A DNA stretch of 64,000 bases from Occultella kanbiaonis (GTDB lineage Bacteria > Actinomycetota > Actinomycetes > Actinomycetales > Beutenbergiaceae): the NCBI RefSeq assembly GCF_009708215.1, contig NZ_CP046175.1, positions 4,278,001 to 4,342,000 on the forward strand. Reading direction: 5' to 3'. The notes beneath the pieces are model-generated. The model saw only the letters and a program-made list of their open reading frames with translations. It was not told the origin of the DNA and did no database searches. The translations under genes were made by a program, and so were the position numbers. This document shows positions 35,665-44,254 of this stretch, in pieces. Position 1 is the stretch's first letter. Each line of letters begins with the position of its first letter.

Positions 35665-36261
35665 TCAGGCGCGCGCGGTGTGCAGCGTCGTCTGGGCCTT
35701 CTCGAGGCCGAGGGACAGCAGGTCTCGGACGGCGTCGGCCGCCTCCTCGAGAGTGACGCCGAGTTCGGCGCGCTCGGCGGCGGAGAAGTCCCGCAGCACG
35801 TAGTCGGCCGGGTCCATCCGGCCGGGCGGGCGGCCGATGCCGACGCGCAACCGCAGGTAGTCACGGTCGCCGAGGGCCTGCGAGACGGACTTCAGCCCGT
35901 TGTGGCCACCCTCGCCCCCGCCGCGCTTGAGGCGCAGCGTGCTGGCGGGCAGGTCGAGCTCGTCGTGGATGACCAGGAGGTGGTCCGGTTCCACGTCGTA
36001 GAACCGGCAGAGCCCGGCGACTGGCCTGCCGGAGACGTTCATGTAGCTGGACGGCTTGGCCAGCACCACACGCGGGCCGGGGGCCCCGCCGGGCAGGGTG
36101 CCAAGGCGCCCGTCCAGCACGGTGGCGCCGGCCTTGTGCGTGGTGAAGGAACCCGGCACGTCCCGGGCGAGCACATCGAGAACCATCTGGCCGACGTTGT
36201 GCCGGTTCCCGGCATAGGTGGGCCCGGGGTTGCCCAGGCCCACCACCAACCAGACGCTCAT
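35665..36261 (-). CDS. pth: peptidyl-tRNA hydrolase
   Basis: A 198-residue Pth. [26 protein letters not shown] carries the catalytic His and Asn, [12 protein letters not shown] and [31 protein letters not shown] follow, and RVGIGRPPG is present. It releases tRNA from drop-off peptidyl-tRNA. The ATG at 36261 was chosen because it begins at the first conserved residues and lies 16 bp after the rplY stop. The rplY-pth pairing is typical of actinobacteria. Confidence 0.97.
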   Translation of the reverse strand: MSVWLVVGLGNPGPTYAGNRHNVGQMVLDVLARDVPGSFTTHKAGATVLDGRLGTLPGGAPGPRVVLAKPSSYMNVSGRPVAGLCRFYDVEPDHLLVIHDELDLPASTLRLKRGGGEGGHNGLKSVSQALGDRDYLRLRVGIGRPPGRMDPADYVLRDFSAAERAELGVTLEEAADAVRDLLSLGLEKAQTTLHTARA

Positions 36262-36277
36262 GAGGGTGCCGAGAGGC

Positions 36278-36931
36278 TCAGGCCTGCTCGTCGGCTCCGG
36301 CCGGAGCCGCAGCCTCGCCCGCCGCACCGGCAGCCTCGCCGGCGGCCTCGGCCTCGGCGTCGGCCTCCAGGTCCTCAGCGGAGGCGCGCGGCACGGTCAC
36401 GTTGATGACCACGGACTCGGGGTCGACCTCGAGCACCGAACCCGCCGGCAGGGTGAGCTCGCCCACGCGGATGATGCTGCCCTCCTCGAGACCCTCGATG
36501 TTGACCTCGACGTGCTCGGGCAGGTTGGTGGCCTCGGCCTGCAGGCTGATGGTCTGCATGTCGAGGGTGTGGATCGTGCCGGGGGCGGTCTCACCGACGA
36601 TCACGACGGGCACGTCGACGACGACCTTCTCGCCACGACGGACGAGGATCAGGTCGAGGTGGTCGATGGTGCGGCGGATCGCGTCGCGCTGCACGTCCTT
36701 GACCAGCGCCAGCTCGTGGTTGTCCCCGAAGTCCAGCGTGAGCAGGGCGTTCGCGTTGCCCTTCAGCGCCAGGAACGTGTCGTGGTCCGGCAGCGACAGG
36801 TGCACCGGGTCGGTGCCGTGGCCGTACAGGACGGCGGGGATGCGTCCCGCACGGCGGGTGCGGCGAGCGGCGCCCTTGCCGAACTCGGTCCGGACGGTGG
36901 CCTTCAGGACGTTCTCGTTGCTCTCAGACAT
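36278..36931 (-). CDS. rplY: 50S ribosomal protein L25/general stress protein Ctc
   Basis: A 217-residue Ctc-type L25. The N-terminal L25 domain ([32 protein letters not shown]) binds 5S rRNA; the TL5-like C-terminal domain includes [24 protein letters not shown]. The tail is an Ala/Glu/Gly-rich acidic repeat ([18 protein letters not shown]). GGAGA lies upstream of the ATG. On the minus strand a TAGGAT-like -10 near 37081-37086 could start the rplY-pth transcript; otherwise the 231-bp gap to the SIMPL gene shows nothing. Confidence 0.96.
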   Translation of the reverse strand: MSESNENVLKATVRTEFGKGAARRTRRAGRIPAVLYGHGTDPVHLSLPDHDTFLALKGNANALLTLDFGDNHELALVKDVQRDAIRRTIDHLDLILVRRGEKVVVDVPVVIVGETAPGTIHTLDMQTISLQAEATNLPEHVEVNIEGLEEGSIIRVGELTLPAGSVLEVDPESVVINVTVPRASAEDLEADAEAEAAGEAAGAAGEAAAPAGADEQA

Positions 36932-37162
36932 GGGTGTCTTCTCCAAAGATGGTGGGGCGGCGGGTGGCCTCAGCGCGGGACGTCGGGCGGGCGGCTCACG
37001 GTCGCGCTCCACCACGTCGATCACGGACCCGGCGGCTGCGCGTGCGGCCGCCCGGCATCCCTCGCCGAGGCAACCTGGACATCCTACCCGCACAGGCGAG
37101 GTGGCGGAAACCGGGTCGATCCGGTCTTCGTCACAGTGCTGAGCGCCGTACCGGCGCCCGGG

Positions 37163-37804
37163 TCAGGCGCCGGCGCCGTCCGCCCAGTCCCAGTGCACCG
37201 TGACGCTCGCCCCCACGGTCTGCTCGCCACCCTCGACCGGCATCGACGCCGCGGCGAACGCACGCGCCTTCGGCAGGCCCGGCACCACGTCCGAACCGCC
37301 CTCGTGGACGGCCACCACGGCACCCAGGGCACGACCGGCCAGATCCGCGTACTGCTCGGCCCGGCGGCGCGCGTCGGCGAACGCCGCCGCGCGGGCCTGG
37401 GCCTGCGCCTGCGCGGGCTCGGAGATACCGAAGGTGAGCGAATCGATCCGGGCGACCGGGCCGCCGTCGGCCAGGGCGGCATGGACCTGCCCGCCCGAGG
37501 CGGCCACGTCCCTGAGCACGGCGCGCAGCCCCAGGCGCACGTGGACCCGGCTGGGCGCGGGCTCTCCGGCGTCCGTGGTGCGGTCCTCATGCCAGATCGA
37601 GGTCTGGGTGGTGCGCAGGTCGCTCCGGTCCACACCGCGCTCCAGCAGCCCGTCGCGGATCCGAGCCAGGCCCTGCTCCGCCGCGGGCAGGGCCTCGGAC
37701 AGATCCGGCCCGCTCACGGTGACGCCGAGGTCGGCGTGCACCACGTCGGGCTGTACGTCAACGCCACCGGTCCCGGTGACGACGATGCCGCCATCGGTCG
37801 TCAT
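37163..37804 (-). CDS. SIMPL (DUF541) domain protein
   Basis: A 213-residue SIMPL-domain protein without a signal peptide. GGIVVTGTGGVDVQPDVVHADLGVTVSG is the domain's first strand pair, RTTQTSIWHEDR and the Ala-rich helix ARAAAFADARRRAEQYADLAG follow, and it ends in a VGASVTVHWDWA strand. Many homologues are periplasmic; this one looks cytoplasmic. The function of the family is poorly known (BP26-like). It lies 19 bp after the prs stop on the same strand and may be co-transcribed with glmU-prs. Confidence 0.85.
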   Translation of the reverse strand: MTTDGGIVVTGTGGVDVQPDVVHADLGVTVSGPDLSEALPAAEQGLARIRDGLLERGVDRSDLRTTQTSIWHEDRTTDAGEPAPSRVHVRLGLRAVLRDVAASGGQVHAALADGGPVARIDSLTFGISEPAQAQAQARAAAFADARRRAEQYADLAGRALGAVVAVHEGGSDVVPGLPKARAFAAASMPVEGGEQTVGASVTVHWDWADGAGA

Positions 37805-37823
37805 CCCCGCAGCCTAGTGGGAC

Positions 37824-38801
37824 TCAGACCCCGTCGAACAGGCTGGTGACCGAGCCGTCGTCGAACACCTCGCGGATCGCACGGCCGAGCAGCGGGGCGA
37901 TGGACAGGACGGTCAGCTTCGCGAACCGCTTCTCGACCGGGATCGGCAGCGTGTCGGTGATGATGACCTCGCGCGCACCGCTCTCCTGCAGCCGGCTCAC
38001 GGCCGGGTCGGAGAGCACCCCGTGGGTCGCGGCGACGATCACGCTGCGGGCTCCGGCGGCGGTGAGTACCTTCACGGCCTCGGCGATGGTTCCGCCGGTG
38101 TCGATCAGGTCGTCGACCAGCACGCAGTCGCGGTCCGCGACCTCGCCGACCACCCGGTTGGCGACGGCCTGGTTCGGCCGGTTGATGTCGCGGGTCTTGT
38201 GCACGAACGCCAGCGGCACGCCACCGAGCTTGGCGGCCCACTGCTCGGCCACCCGGATCCGGCCGGCGTCCGGCGAGACCACGGCGGCGTTGGCGACGTC
38301 GACGCGGGTCCGGACGTAGTCGGTGAGGATCGGCATCGCCCACAGGTGGTCGACCGGGCCGTCGAAGAAGCCCTGGGTCTGCGCGGCGTGCAGGTCGACG
38401 CTCATGATGCGGTCGGCCCCGGCGGTCTTGAACAGGTCCGCCATCAGCCGGGCGGAGATCGGCTCGCGGCCGCGGTGCTTCTTGTCCTGACGGGCGTATC
38501 CGTAGAACGGCACGACCGCGGTGATCGACTTCACGGAGGCCCGCTTGAGCGCGTCGACCATGAGCAGCTGCTCCATGATCCACTCGTTGATCGGGGCCGT
38601 GTGGGACTGCAGCACGAACGCGTCGGCGCCGCGCACGCTCTCGGCGAACCGGACGTAGATCTCACCGTTGGCGAAGTCGTAGGCCGTGGTCGGGACCACC
38701 TCGATGCCCAGCTCGTCGGCCACCGCGGCCGCGAGCTCGGGGTGCGCACGGCCGGAGACGAGGACGAGTCGGTTCTCGCCGTGGCTGGTGATACCTGTCA
38801 T
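37824..38801 (-). CDS. prs: ribose-phosphate pyrophosphokinase
   Basis: A 325-residue PRPP synthetase. SGRAHPELAAAVADELG, FANGEIYVRFAESVRGADAFVLQS, PYYGYARQDKKHRGREPISARL-like VPFYGYARQDKKHRGREP, the flexible-loop and ribose-binding residues, and the PRPP-binding DDLIDTGGTIAEA are all seen. It makes PRPP for nucleotide, histidine and NAD synthesis (used by NadC in this window). GAGGAG precedes the ATG. It is 42 bp after glmU, the usual actinobacterial pairing. Confidence 0.98.
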   Translation of the reverse strand: MTGITSHGENRLVLVSGRAHPELAAAVADELGIEVVPTTAYDFANGEIYVRFAESVRGADAFVLQSHTAPINEWIMEQLLMVDALKRASVKSITAVVPFYGYARQDKKHRGREPISARLMADLFKTAGADRIMSVDLHAAQTQGFFDGPVDHLWAMPILTDYVRTRVDVANAAVVSPDAGRIRVAEQWAAKLGGVPLAFVHKTRDINRPNQAVANRVVGEVADRDCVLVDDLIDTGGTIAEAVKVLTAAGARSVIVAATHGVLSDPAVSRLQESGAREVIITDTLPIPVEKRFAKLTVLSIAPLLGRAIREVFDDGSVTSLFDGV

Positions 38802-38843
38802 CGATCGTGGCTCCTCGCGCCTCGTGGGGGGAATGACGGACTC

Positions 38844-40397
38844 TCAGGAGGTGGCGCCGCGCTCGCGCTCGGCGCGGGCCTGCGCGGAGAGCGCCTCGGT
38901 CGCCGGGTCGGCGGCAGCGGTGGCGGCCTCCGCCGCGGGTGTGCCCGGCCGGCGGCTGGTCACCCAGCCCTCGATGTTGCGCTGCGACCCCTGGCTGACG
39001 GCGAGCGCGCCCGGCGGGACGTCCCGCCGCACCACGGTGCCGGCGCCGGAGTAGGCGCCGTCGCCCACGGTGACGGGCGCCACGAACATGTTGTCCGCGC
39101 CGGTGCGGGCGTGCGAGCCGATCACCGTGCGGTGCTTGCGCACGCCGTCGTAGTTCACGGTGACGCTCGCGGCGCCGACGTTCGAGTCGTGGCCGATCGT
39201 GGCGTCCCCGATGTAGGACAGGTGCGGCACCTTCGAGCGCTCCCCGATCTCGGAGTTCTTCACCTCGACGAACGTGCCGATCTTGCCCTCCGCGCCGAGG
39301 ATCGCACCGGGGCGCAGGTAGGCGAACGGGCCCACGCTGGCACCGTCGCCGATCTGGGACTCGGACCCGTGCGTGCGGACCACGCTCGCGTTCGCACCGA
39401 CCTGCACGTCCCGCAGTGTCGTGTCCGGGCCGATCGTGGAGCCGACGCCGATCTGCGTGGACCCGTGCAACTGGGTGCCCGGCAGCAGTGTGACGTCCGG
39501 GGAGAGCTCGACGTCGACGTCCACCCAGGTGCTCGCCGGGTCCACCACGGTGACCCCGGCGCGCATCCACTCGGTGAGGATCCGGCGGTTCAGCTCGGCG
39601 CCGAGCGTGGCGAGCTGGACCCGGTCGTTGACGCCCTCGACGAGCAGCGAGTCCTCGGCGATCACGGCCCGCACGTGCTGGCCGTCCTCGCGGGCGACGG
39701 CGATCACGTCGGTCAGATACACCTCACCCTGGGCGTTGTCCCGGCCGAGCCGGCCGAGCGCGTTGCGGAGCACGGCGGCGTCCATGACGTAGACGGCACT
39801 GTTGATCTCGTCGATCTCCGCCTGCTCGGGCGTCGTGTCCTTCTGTTCCACGATCCCGACGACGTCGCCCGTGCCGTCCTCGCGAACGATCCGTCCGTAG
39901 CCGGTCGGGTCGGGCACGACCGTGGTGAGCACGGTCACGGCGTTGCCGTCCTCGACGTGGGCCTCGAGGAGCGCGGCCAGCGTCCCGGTGTCCAGCAGCG
40001 GCACGTCACCGGCGACGATGACGACCGGCCCGACCAGGCCCTCACCCGCGCCGCCCAGCGGCGGCGGGCCGACGGAGTCCGCGACCGTGCGGCTCTGCGC
40101 TGCCGCGTCGGCAACCTCCAACGCGCACTGCGCCGCGCGGCCGGTGCCCGGGATCTCGTCCTGGTCGGCGATCAGCGCCCCGGGGTCGAACTCCTGCACA
40201 TGGGCGGCGACCAGGTCACGTTCGTGGCGCACCACGACGACGAGGTGTTCGGGATCCAGGCCCCGGGAACTGGCGATAGCGTGGCCCACGAGGGATCGTC
40301 CACCGATGCTGTGCAGCACCTTCGGGACGCCGGATTTCATCCGGGTGCCCTGGCCCGCGGCGAGTACCAGGACGGCGGCGGGACGCTTCAGACTCAC
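38844..40397 (-). CDS. glmU: bifunctional UDP-GlcNAc pyrophosphorylase / GlcN-1-P acetyltransferase
   Basis: A 517-residue GlmU. The uridyltransferase domain starts [25 protein letters not shown] and contains [12 protein letters not shown]; the C-terminal acetyltransferase is a left-handed beta-helix ([44 protein letters not shown]). It supplies UDP-GlcNAc for peptidoglycan. The GTG at 40397 begins at the conserved motif; a longer frame would run through the tRNA-Gln gene. An Ala/Arg/Glu-rich tail of about 35 residues extends past the beta-helix, as in other actinobacterial GlmU. Confidence 0.97.
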   Translation of the reverse strand: MSLKRPAAVLVLAAGQGTRMKSGVPKVLHSIGGRSLVGHAIASSRGLDPEHLVVVVRHERDLVAAHVQEFDPGALIADQDEIPGTGRAAQCALEVADAAAQSRTVADSVGPPPLGGAGEGLVGPVVIVAGDVPLLDTGTLAALLEAHVEDGNAVTVLTTVVPDPTGYGRIVREDGTGDVVGIVEQKDTTPEQAEIDEINSAVYVMDAAVLRNALGRLGRDNAQGEVYLTDVIAVAREDGQHVRAVIAEDSLLVEGVNDRVQLATLGAELNRRILTEWMRAGVTVVDPASTWVDVDVELSPDVTLLPGTQLHGSTQIGVGSTIGPDTTLRDVQVGANASVVRTHGSESQIGDGASVGPFAYLRPGAILGAEGKIGTFVEVKNSEIGERSKVPHLSYIGDATIGHDSNVGAASVTVNYDGVRKHRTVIGSHARTGADNMFVAPVTVGDGAYSGAGTVVRRDVPPGALAVSQGSQRNIEGWVTSRRPGTPAAEAATAAADPATEALSAQARAERERGATS

Positions 40398-40455
40398 CCG
40401 CCCACTGTAGCCGCGGCAAGGGGTCCGGCACGCCGCGGTCGCACGCCGGTGGCGG

Positions 40456-40527
40456 CTCCGCCCCCAGGATTCGAACCCGGACTGCACGGCACCAAAGGCC
40501 GGCGTGCTGCCATTACACCAGGGCGGA
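40456..40527 (-). tRNA. tRNA-Gln (anticodon UUG)
   Basis: A 72-nt cloverleaf: acceptor TCCGCCC pairs with GGGCGGA, T-arm CCGGG-TTCGAAT-CCTGG is present (one G-U pair), and the anticodon loop CTTTGGT gives UUG for glutamine. The anticodon stem CCGGC/GCCGT has a mismatch at the top pair. CCA is not encoded. It lies 58 bp upstream of glmU on the same strand. Confidence 0.93.
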
Positions 40528-40632
40528 ACGGGCCTGCACCGGCGAGGAACCGCGGGCGAAGACCGGGGACCAGTCTGCCAAACTTCCGGAAGTGCTCCAT
40601 CACGCCCGTGGGCCGCACGGCATGATGGACTC

Positions 40633-41289
40633 ATGGCCGACACCCCGCGACGCCCCAGCCGCCCCCGGATGACGGGCAGCGAGCGTCGCGAGCAACTCCT
40701 CGTGGTTTCCCGGTCGTTGTTCGCCGAGCGCGGCTTCGAGGGCACCAGCGTCGAGGAGATCGCGGCCCGGGCGCAGGTCTCGAAGCCGGTGGTCTACGAG
40801 CACTTCGGCGGCAAGGAGGGCGTGTACGCCGTCATCGTCGACCGTGAGGTGCAGACCCTGCTCACGGCGCTGATCGGACCGTTGAAGCGGGGCGGCCACC
40901 CGCGGGTCACCGTGGAGGCCACCGCCCTTGCGCTCCTCGACTACATCGAGACGAACACCGACGGGTTCCGGATCCTGGTGCGGGACTCCCCCGTGGCGCA
41001 GGCCACCGGGACGTTCTCCTCGCTGATCGGGGACGTTGCGACCCAGGTGGAGTCGGTCCTGGCGGACCAGTTCCGCCGGCAGGGCTTCGACCCGGCGAAC
41101 GCCCCGATGTACGCGCAGATGCTGGTGGGCATGATCGCGCTGACCGGGCAGTGGTGGCTGGAGGCCCGATCGCCGGAGAAGCAGGTGGTGGCCGCGCACC
41201 TGGTGAACCTCGCCTGGAACGGCCTGCGCGCCCTCGAGGTGGAGCCGAAGCTGACCCCGGCCGCGGTCCGGCGACGCCAGGGCGGCTGA
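40633..41289 (+). CDS. TetR family transcriptional regulator
   Basis: A 218-residue TetR regulator. The HTH is [49 protein letters not shown], and the C-terminal ligand domain is all-helical. A CATGAT -10-like element ends six bases before the ATG and no ribosome binding site is visible, suggesting a leaderless transcript. It lies 92 bp upstream of a two-gene ABC exporter on the same strand and may regulate it. The domain pattern resembles actinobacterial TetRs of glmU-linked loci; the ligand is unknown. Confidence 0.9.
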   Translation: MADTPRRPSRPRMTGSERREQLLVVSRSLFAERGFEGTSVEEIAARAQVSKPVVYEHFGGKEGVYAVIVDREVQTLLTALIGPLKRGGHPRVTVEATALALLDYIETNTDGFRILVRDSPVAQATGTFSSLIGDVATQVESVLADQFRRQGFDPANAPMYAQMLVGMIALTGQWWLEARSPEKQVVAAHLVNLAWNGLRALEVEPKLTPAAVRRRQGG

Positions 41290-41381
41290 CCACGCCTGGT
41301 GTCCGAGGACTTAGGCACACCTTTCCCGGGTGCGCTAGCGTCGGAACCGACCCCACTGCACCCACCGGAGGACCCGGCCCC

Positions 41382-42314
41382 GTGGCAACCCTTGAGATCG
41401 ACCACCTGAACAAGAGTTACGGAACGCTGCGAGCGCTGAAGGACATGACCTTCTCGGTGGAGTCCGGTGAGATCTTCGGCTTCGTCGGCTCGAACGGTGC
41501 CGGGAAGACCACGACGATGCGGATCGCCCTCGGCGTACTTCGCCCGGACTCCGGCGAGGTGCGCTGGGACGGGCGCCCGCTCGATCTCCAGATGCGCCGC
41601 CGGGTCGGCTACATGCCGGAGGAGCGCGGGCTGTACCCGAAGATGAAGGTGGCCGAGCAGCTCACCTACCTGGCCCGGCTGCACGGGATGTCCGCCGCGG
41701 ACGCACGCACCGCCGTCGACCATTGGACCGAGGTGCTCGGGGTGGCCGCTCGCCGTGGCGACGAGGTGCAGAAGCTCTCGCTCGGGAACCAGCAGCGGGT
41801 GCAGCTGGCTGCCGCGCTCGTGCACGATCCGCAGGTGCTGGTCCTCGACGAGCCGTTCTCCGGCCTTGACCCGGTCGCCGTGGACGTCATGAGCGGCGTG
41901 CTCCATGAGCGCGCCGCCGCCGGGGTCCCCACCGTGTTCTCCTCGCACCAGCTCGACCTCGTCGAGCGGCTCTGCGACCGGGTCGGCATCGTCCGCGGCG
42001 GCGAGATGGTCGCGCTGGGCACCATCGACGAGCTGCGCACCACCGACTTCTCACGCTGGCGGGTGGTGGCCCCGGACGCCCCGCCCGGATGGGCGGATGC
42101 GATACCCGACACCACGGTGCTGGAGGTCGACGGCGCAGCAACGGTCCTCGAGCTGACCTCCGCCGAGGCGGGGGCCGAGCAGGCGATCCTGCGGGCGGCG
42201 CTGGCCCAGTCCCCGGTGCGGGAGTTCACACAGGTGCGCCCCACCCTGACCGACCTGTTCCGGCACGTCGTCTCCGCGGACGAGGCCGCCGCCACCGAGG
42301 AGAAGGCCGCGTGA
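41382..42314 (+). CDS. ABC transporter ATP-binding protein (NatA-like)
   Basis: A 310-residue ABC ATPase for an ABC-2 exporter. Walker A GSNGAGKTTTM, signature LSLGNQQRVQLAAAL and Walker B VLVLDEPFSGLDP are complete, with the H-loop in SSHQLDLVERL. A C-terminal DUF4162-like segment follows. The GTG at 41382 fits the conserved N-terminus MATLEIDHLNKSYG and has GGAGG about 11 bases upstream. The stop overlaps the permease start as GTGA. NatAB-type systems export ions, drugs or antibiotics; the substrate here is unknown. Confidence 0.92.
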   Translation: MATLEIDHLNKSYGTLRALKDMTFSVESGEIFGFVGSNGAGKTTTMRIALGVLRPDSGEVRWDGRPLDLQMRRRVGYMPEERGLYPKMKVAEQLTYLARLHGMSAADARTAVDHWTEVLGVAARRGDEVQKLSLGNQQRVQLAAALVHDPQVLVLDEPFSGLDPVAVDVMSGVLHERAAAGVPTVFSSHQLDLVERLCDRVGIVRGGEMVALGTIDELRTTDFSRWRVVAPDAPPGWADAIPDTTVLEVDGAATVLELTSAEAGAEQAILRAALAQSPVREFTQVRPTLTDLFRHVVSADEAAATEEKAA

Positions 42315-43495
42315 ACGTCGTCTGGCAGGTCGCCGCCCGCGAGGTCCGTACCCGTCTGTTCGCCAAGGCGACCATCATCTCCACCCTCGTCGTGCTGGTG
42401 CTGATCGTCGCCGGGGTGGTCGCCGTCAAGATCATCGGAGACAACGACGCCGGCTCCGAGGCCGAGCAGGTGGGCATCGCGGCCGAGACGGCGGAGCTGG
42501 GGCCGGGGCTCGTCGCAGCCGCGGAGGCCGCCGGCTACCCGATCGAACTCACCGAGACCACCTCAGGCGACGCCACCACCGCGATCGAGGCCGGCGACCT
42601 CTCCGCGTTCGTGTCCGGCGACCCGCAGACCCCGGTGCTGCTGGTCGAGGACTCCCCCGCCCCGGAACTGCTGACCGCGCTGACGACCGCGGCGCAGCAG
42701 TACGTCATGTCGAGCGCGATCAGCGACCTGGGCGGGGATCCGGCCCAGATCGGCGCCGACGTCGCCGCCGCCGCGCCGGCCGTCGAGTCGCTGTCCACCG
42801 ACGAGTCGGAGTTCGACCCGTACGCGTTCATCGTGGCCATCGTCACCTGCTCGCTGCTGCTGTTCACGCTCCTGCAGAGCGGTTCGCTGATCGCGATGGG
42901 CGTGGTGGAGGAGAAGGTGAGCCGGGTCGTGGAGATCCTGCTCGCCACGATCCGGCCGGCCCAGCTGATGGGCGGCAAGGTGCTCGGCATCGGGATCGTC
43001 GGCCTCGTGCAACTGGTGGTGTTCGGTGGTGCCGCGGCCATCGCGGCCGCGGCCACCGGTCTGCTCGACGGCGTGGACCTCAACCTCGGCACCGCGTTCG
43101 TCTGGATGCTGGTCTGGTTCTTCCTCGGCTTCGCCCTGTACGCGGTGCTGTTCGGCGGGTTCGCGGCCCTGGTGTCCCGGCAGGAGGACATCGGTGCGGT
43201 CACCACCCCGATGATCTTCGGGATGATGGCACCGTTCTACCTCGCCATCTACCTGGTCCCGAGCCTCCCGGACTCGCCGGTGGTGCGGATCCTGTCGCAG
43301 GTGCCGTTCTTCGCGCCGTTCATGATGCCGGTACGGCAGGCGTTCGACTCGGTCGAGGTCTGGGAGCTCGCGCTCTCGATCGCGCTCTGCATCGCCTTCG
43401 TTCCGCTGCTGGTGTGGCTCGCGGGCCGGGTCTACTCCCGGGCCGTCCTGAACACCGGTGGCCGGATGAGGCTCAAGGACGCGTTGGCCCGCTGA
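42311..43495 (+). CDS. ABC-2 type permease (NatB-like)
   Basis: A 394-residue permease. One N-terminal helix (ATIISTLVVLVLIVAGVVAVKII) precedes a large extracytoplasmic domain of about 160 residues, followed by five or six helices. GVVEEKVSRVVEILLATIRPAQLMGGKVLGIG is the conserved ABC-2 coupling segment. It forms the exporter with the preceding ATPase. Translational coupling is shown by the GTGA overlap. Possibly regulated by the TetR protein two genes upstream. Confidence 0.9.
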   Translation: MNVVWQVAAREVRTRLFAKATIISTLVVLVLIVAGVVAVKIIGDNDAGSEAEQVGIAAETAELGPGLVAAAEAAGYPIELTETTSGDATTAIEAGDLSAFVSGDPQTPVLLVEDSPAPELLTALTTAAQQYVMSSAISDLGGDPAQIGADVAAAAPAVESLSTDESEFDPYAFIVAIVTCSLLLFTLLQSGSLIAMGVVEEKVSRVVEILLATIRPAQLMGGKVLGIGIVGLVQLVVFGGAAAIAAAATGLLDGVDLNLGTAFVWMLVWFFLGFALYAVLFGGFAALVSRQEDIGAVTTPMIFGMMAPFYLAIYLVPSLPDSPVVRILSQVPFFAPFMMPVRQAFDSVEVWELALSIALCIAFVPLLVWLAGRVYSRAVLNTGGRMRLKDALAR

Positions 43496-43560
43496 GCCGC
43501 TTGCCGCTCAGGCGAGCCCGGTTGCGTGGGGCTCCTCGGTTCGGCATGCCCGGGAAGTCT

Positions 43561-43578
43561 CTCGATGTCGAGTAATCT
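43561..43578 (+). promoter_or_regulatory. marR promoter with overlapping palindrome
   Basis: CTCGATGTCGAG (43561-43572; 5-bp arms, 2-bp centre) directly precedes a -10-like TAATCT (43573-43578), six bases before the MarR ATG. This suggests autorepression and a leaderless transcript. Confidence 0.5.
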
Positions 43579-43584
43579 CTGGGC

Positions 43585-44079
43585 ATGACCGGACATGACG
43601 AGGTCGATCGGATCGTCGAGGCGTGGGAGCGTGAGCGCCCCGACCTCGACGTGGACCCGTTGCGGGTGTTCTCCCGGGTCTCCCGGCTGTCCCGGCACCT
43701 CGACCTGGCCCGCCGGGCCGCGTTCGCCGAGCACGGGCTCGAGGTCTGGGAGTTCGACGTGCTGTCGGCGCTGCGTCGCGCCGGCGCCCCCTACGAACTC
43801 ACCCCCGGCACCCTGCTCACCCAGACCCTCGTCTCCTCCGGAACCATGACGAACCGGATCGACCGGCTCGTCGACCACGGCCTCGTGCTGCGGCACTCCG
43901 GGCCCGGGGACCGCCGCGTGGTGCTGGTCCGGCTGACGCAGCGCGGTCAGGAGATCGTCGACGCGGCCATGACCGACCTGCTCGCGCGCGAGGCGGCGCT
44001 GCTCGAGCGGCTGCGCCCGGACGAGAGCGCCGAGCTCGCAGCGACCCTGCGCACCCTGCTCACGCCGTTCGAGAGCTGA
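43585..44079 (+). CDS. MarR family transcriptional regulator
   Basis: A 164-residue MarR-type winged helix protein. The N-terminal dimer helix is followed by RAAFAEHGLEVWEFDVLSALRRAG, TPGTLLTQTLVSSGTMTNRIDRLVDHGLVLR (recognition helix) and the wing HSGPGDRRVVLVRLTQRGQE. No neighbouring target stands out on the same strand; the downstream gene is an ABC-F protein 175 bp away. The ligand and regulon are unknown. No Shine-Dalgarno is visible; see the promoter entry. Confidence 0.92.
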   Translation: MTGHDEVDRIVEAWERERPDLDVDPLRVFSRVSRLSRHLDLARRAAFAEHGLEVWEFDVLSALRRAGAPYELTPGTLLTQTLVSSGTMTNRIDRLVDHGLVLRHSGPGDRRVVLVRLTQRGQEIVDAAMTDLLAREAALLERLRPDESAELAATLRTLLTPFES

Positions 44080-44254
44080 CGCACGCCCTACGAGCGGTGC
44101 CGCCGGCGCCCCGGCTGCACCCTCGCCGTCGGGCATCGACCCACCCCGCCGGCCCCGGGGCGCCGACCGCGCGGTTGCCACGTTCCAGGCCGCGTCGGAC
44201 CGGGGCAGACCGCGCGTTCGGCGACGGGCTCGGCCGCGTCTACCCTTGGTTCTG

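Noticed and set aside
41305-41330. An iron-box-like sequence (TTAGGCACACCT) before the ABC-2 exporter
   Set aside because: Only part of the DtxR/IdeR consensus is matched, without a full 19-bp palindrome, and nothing nearby is iron-related.
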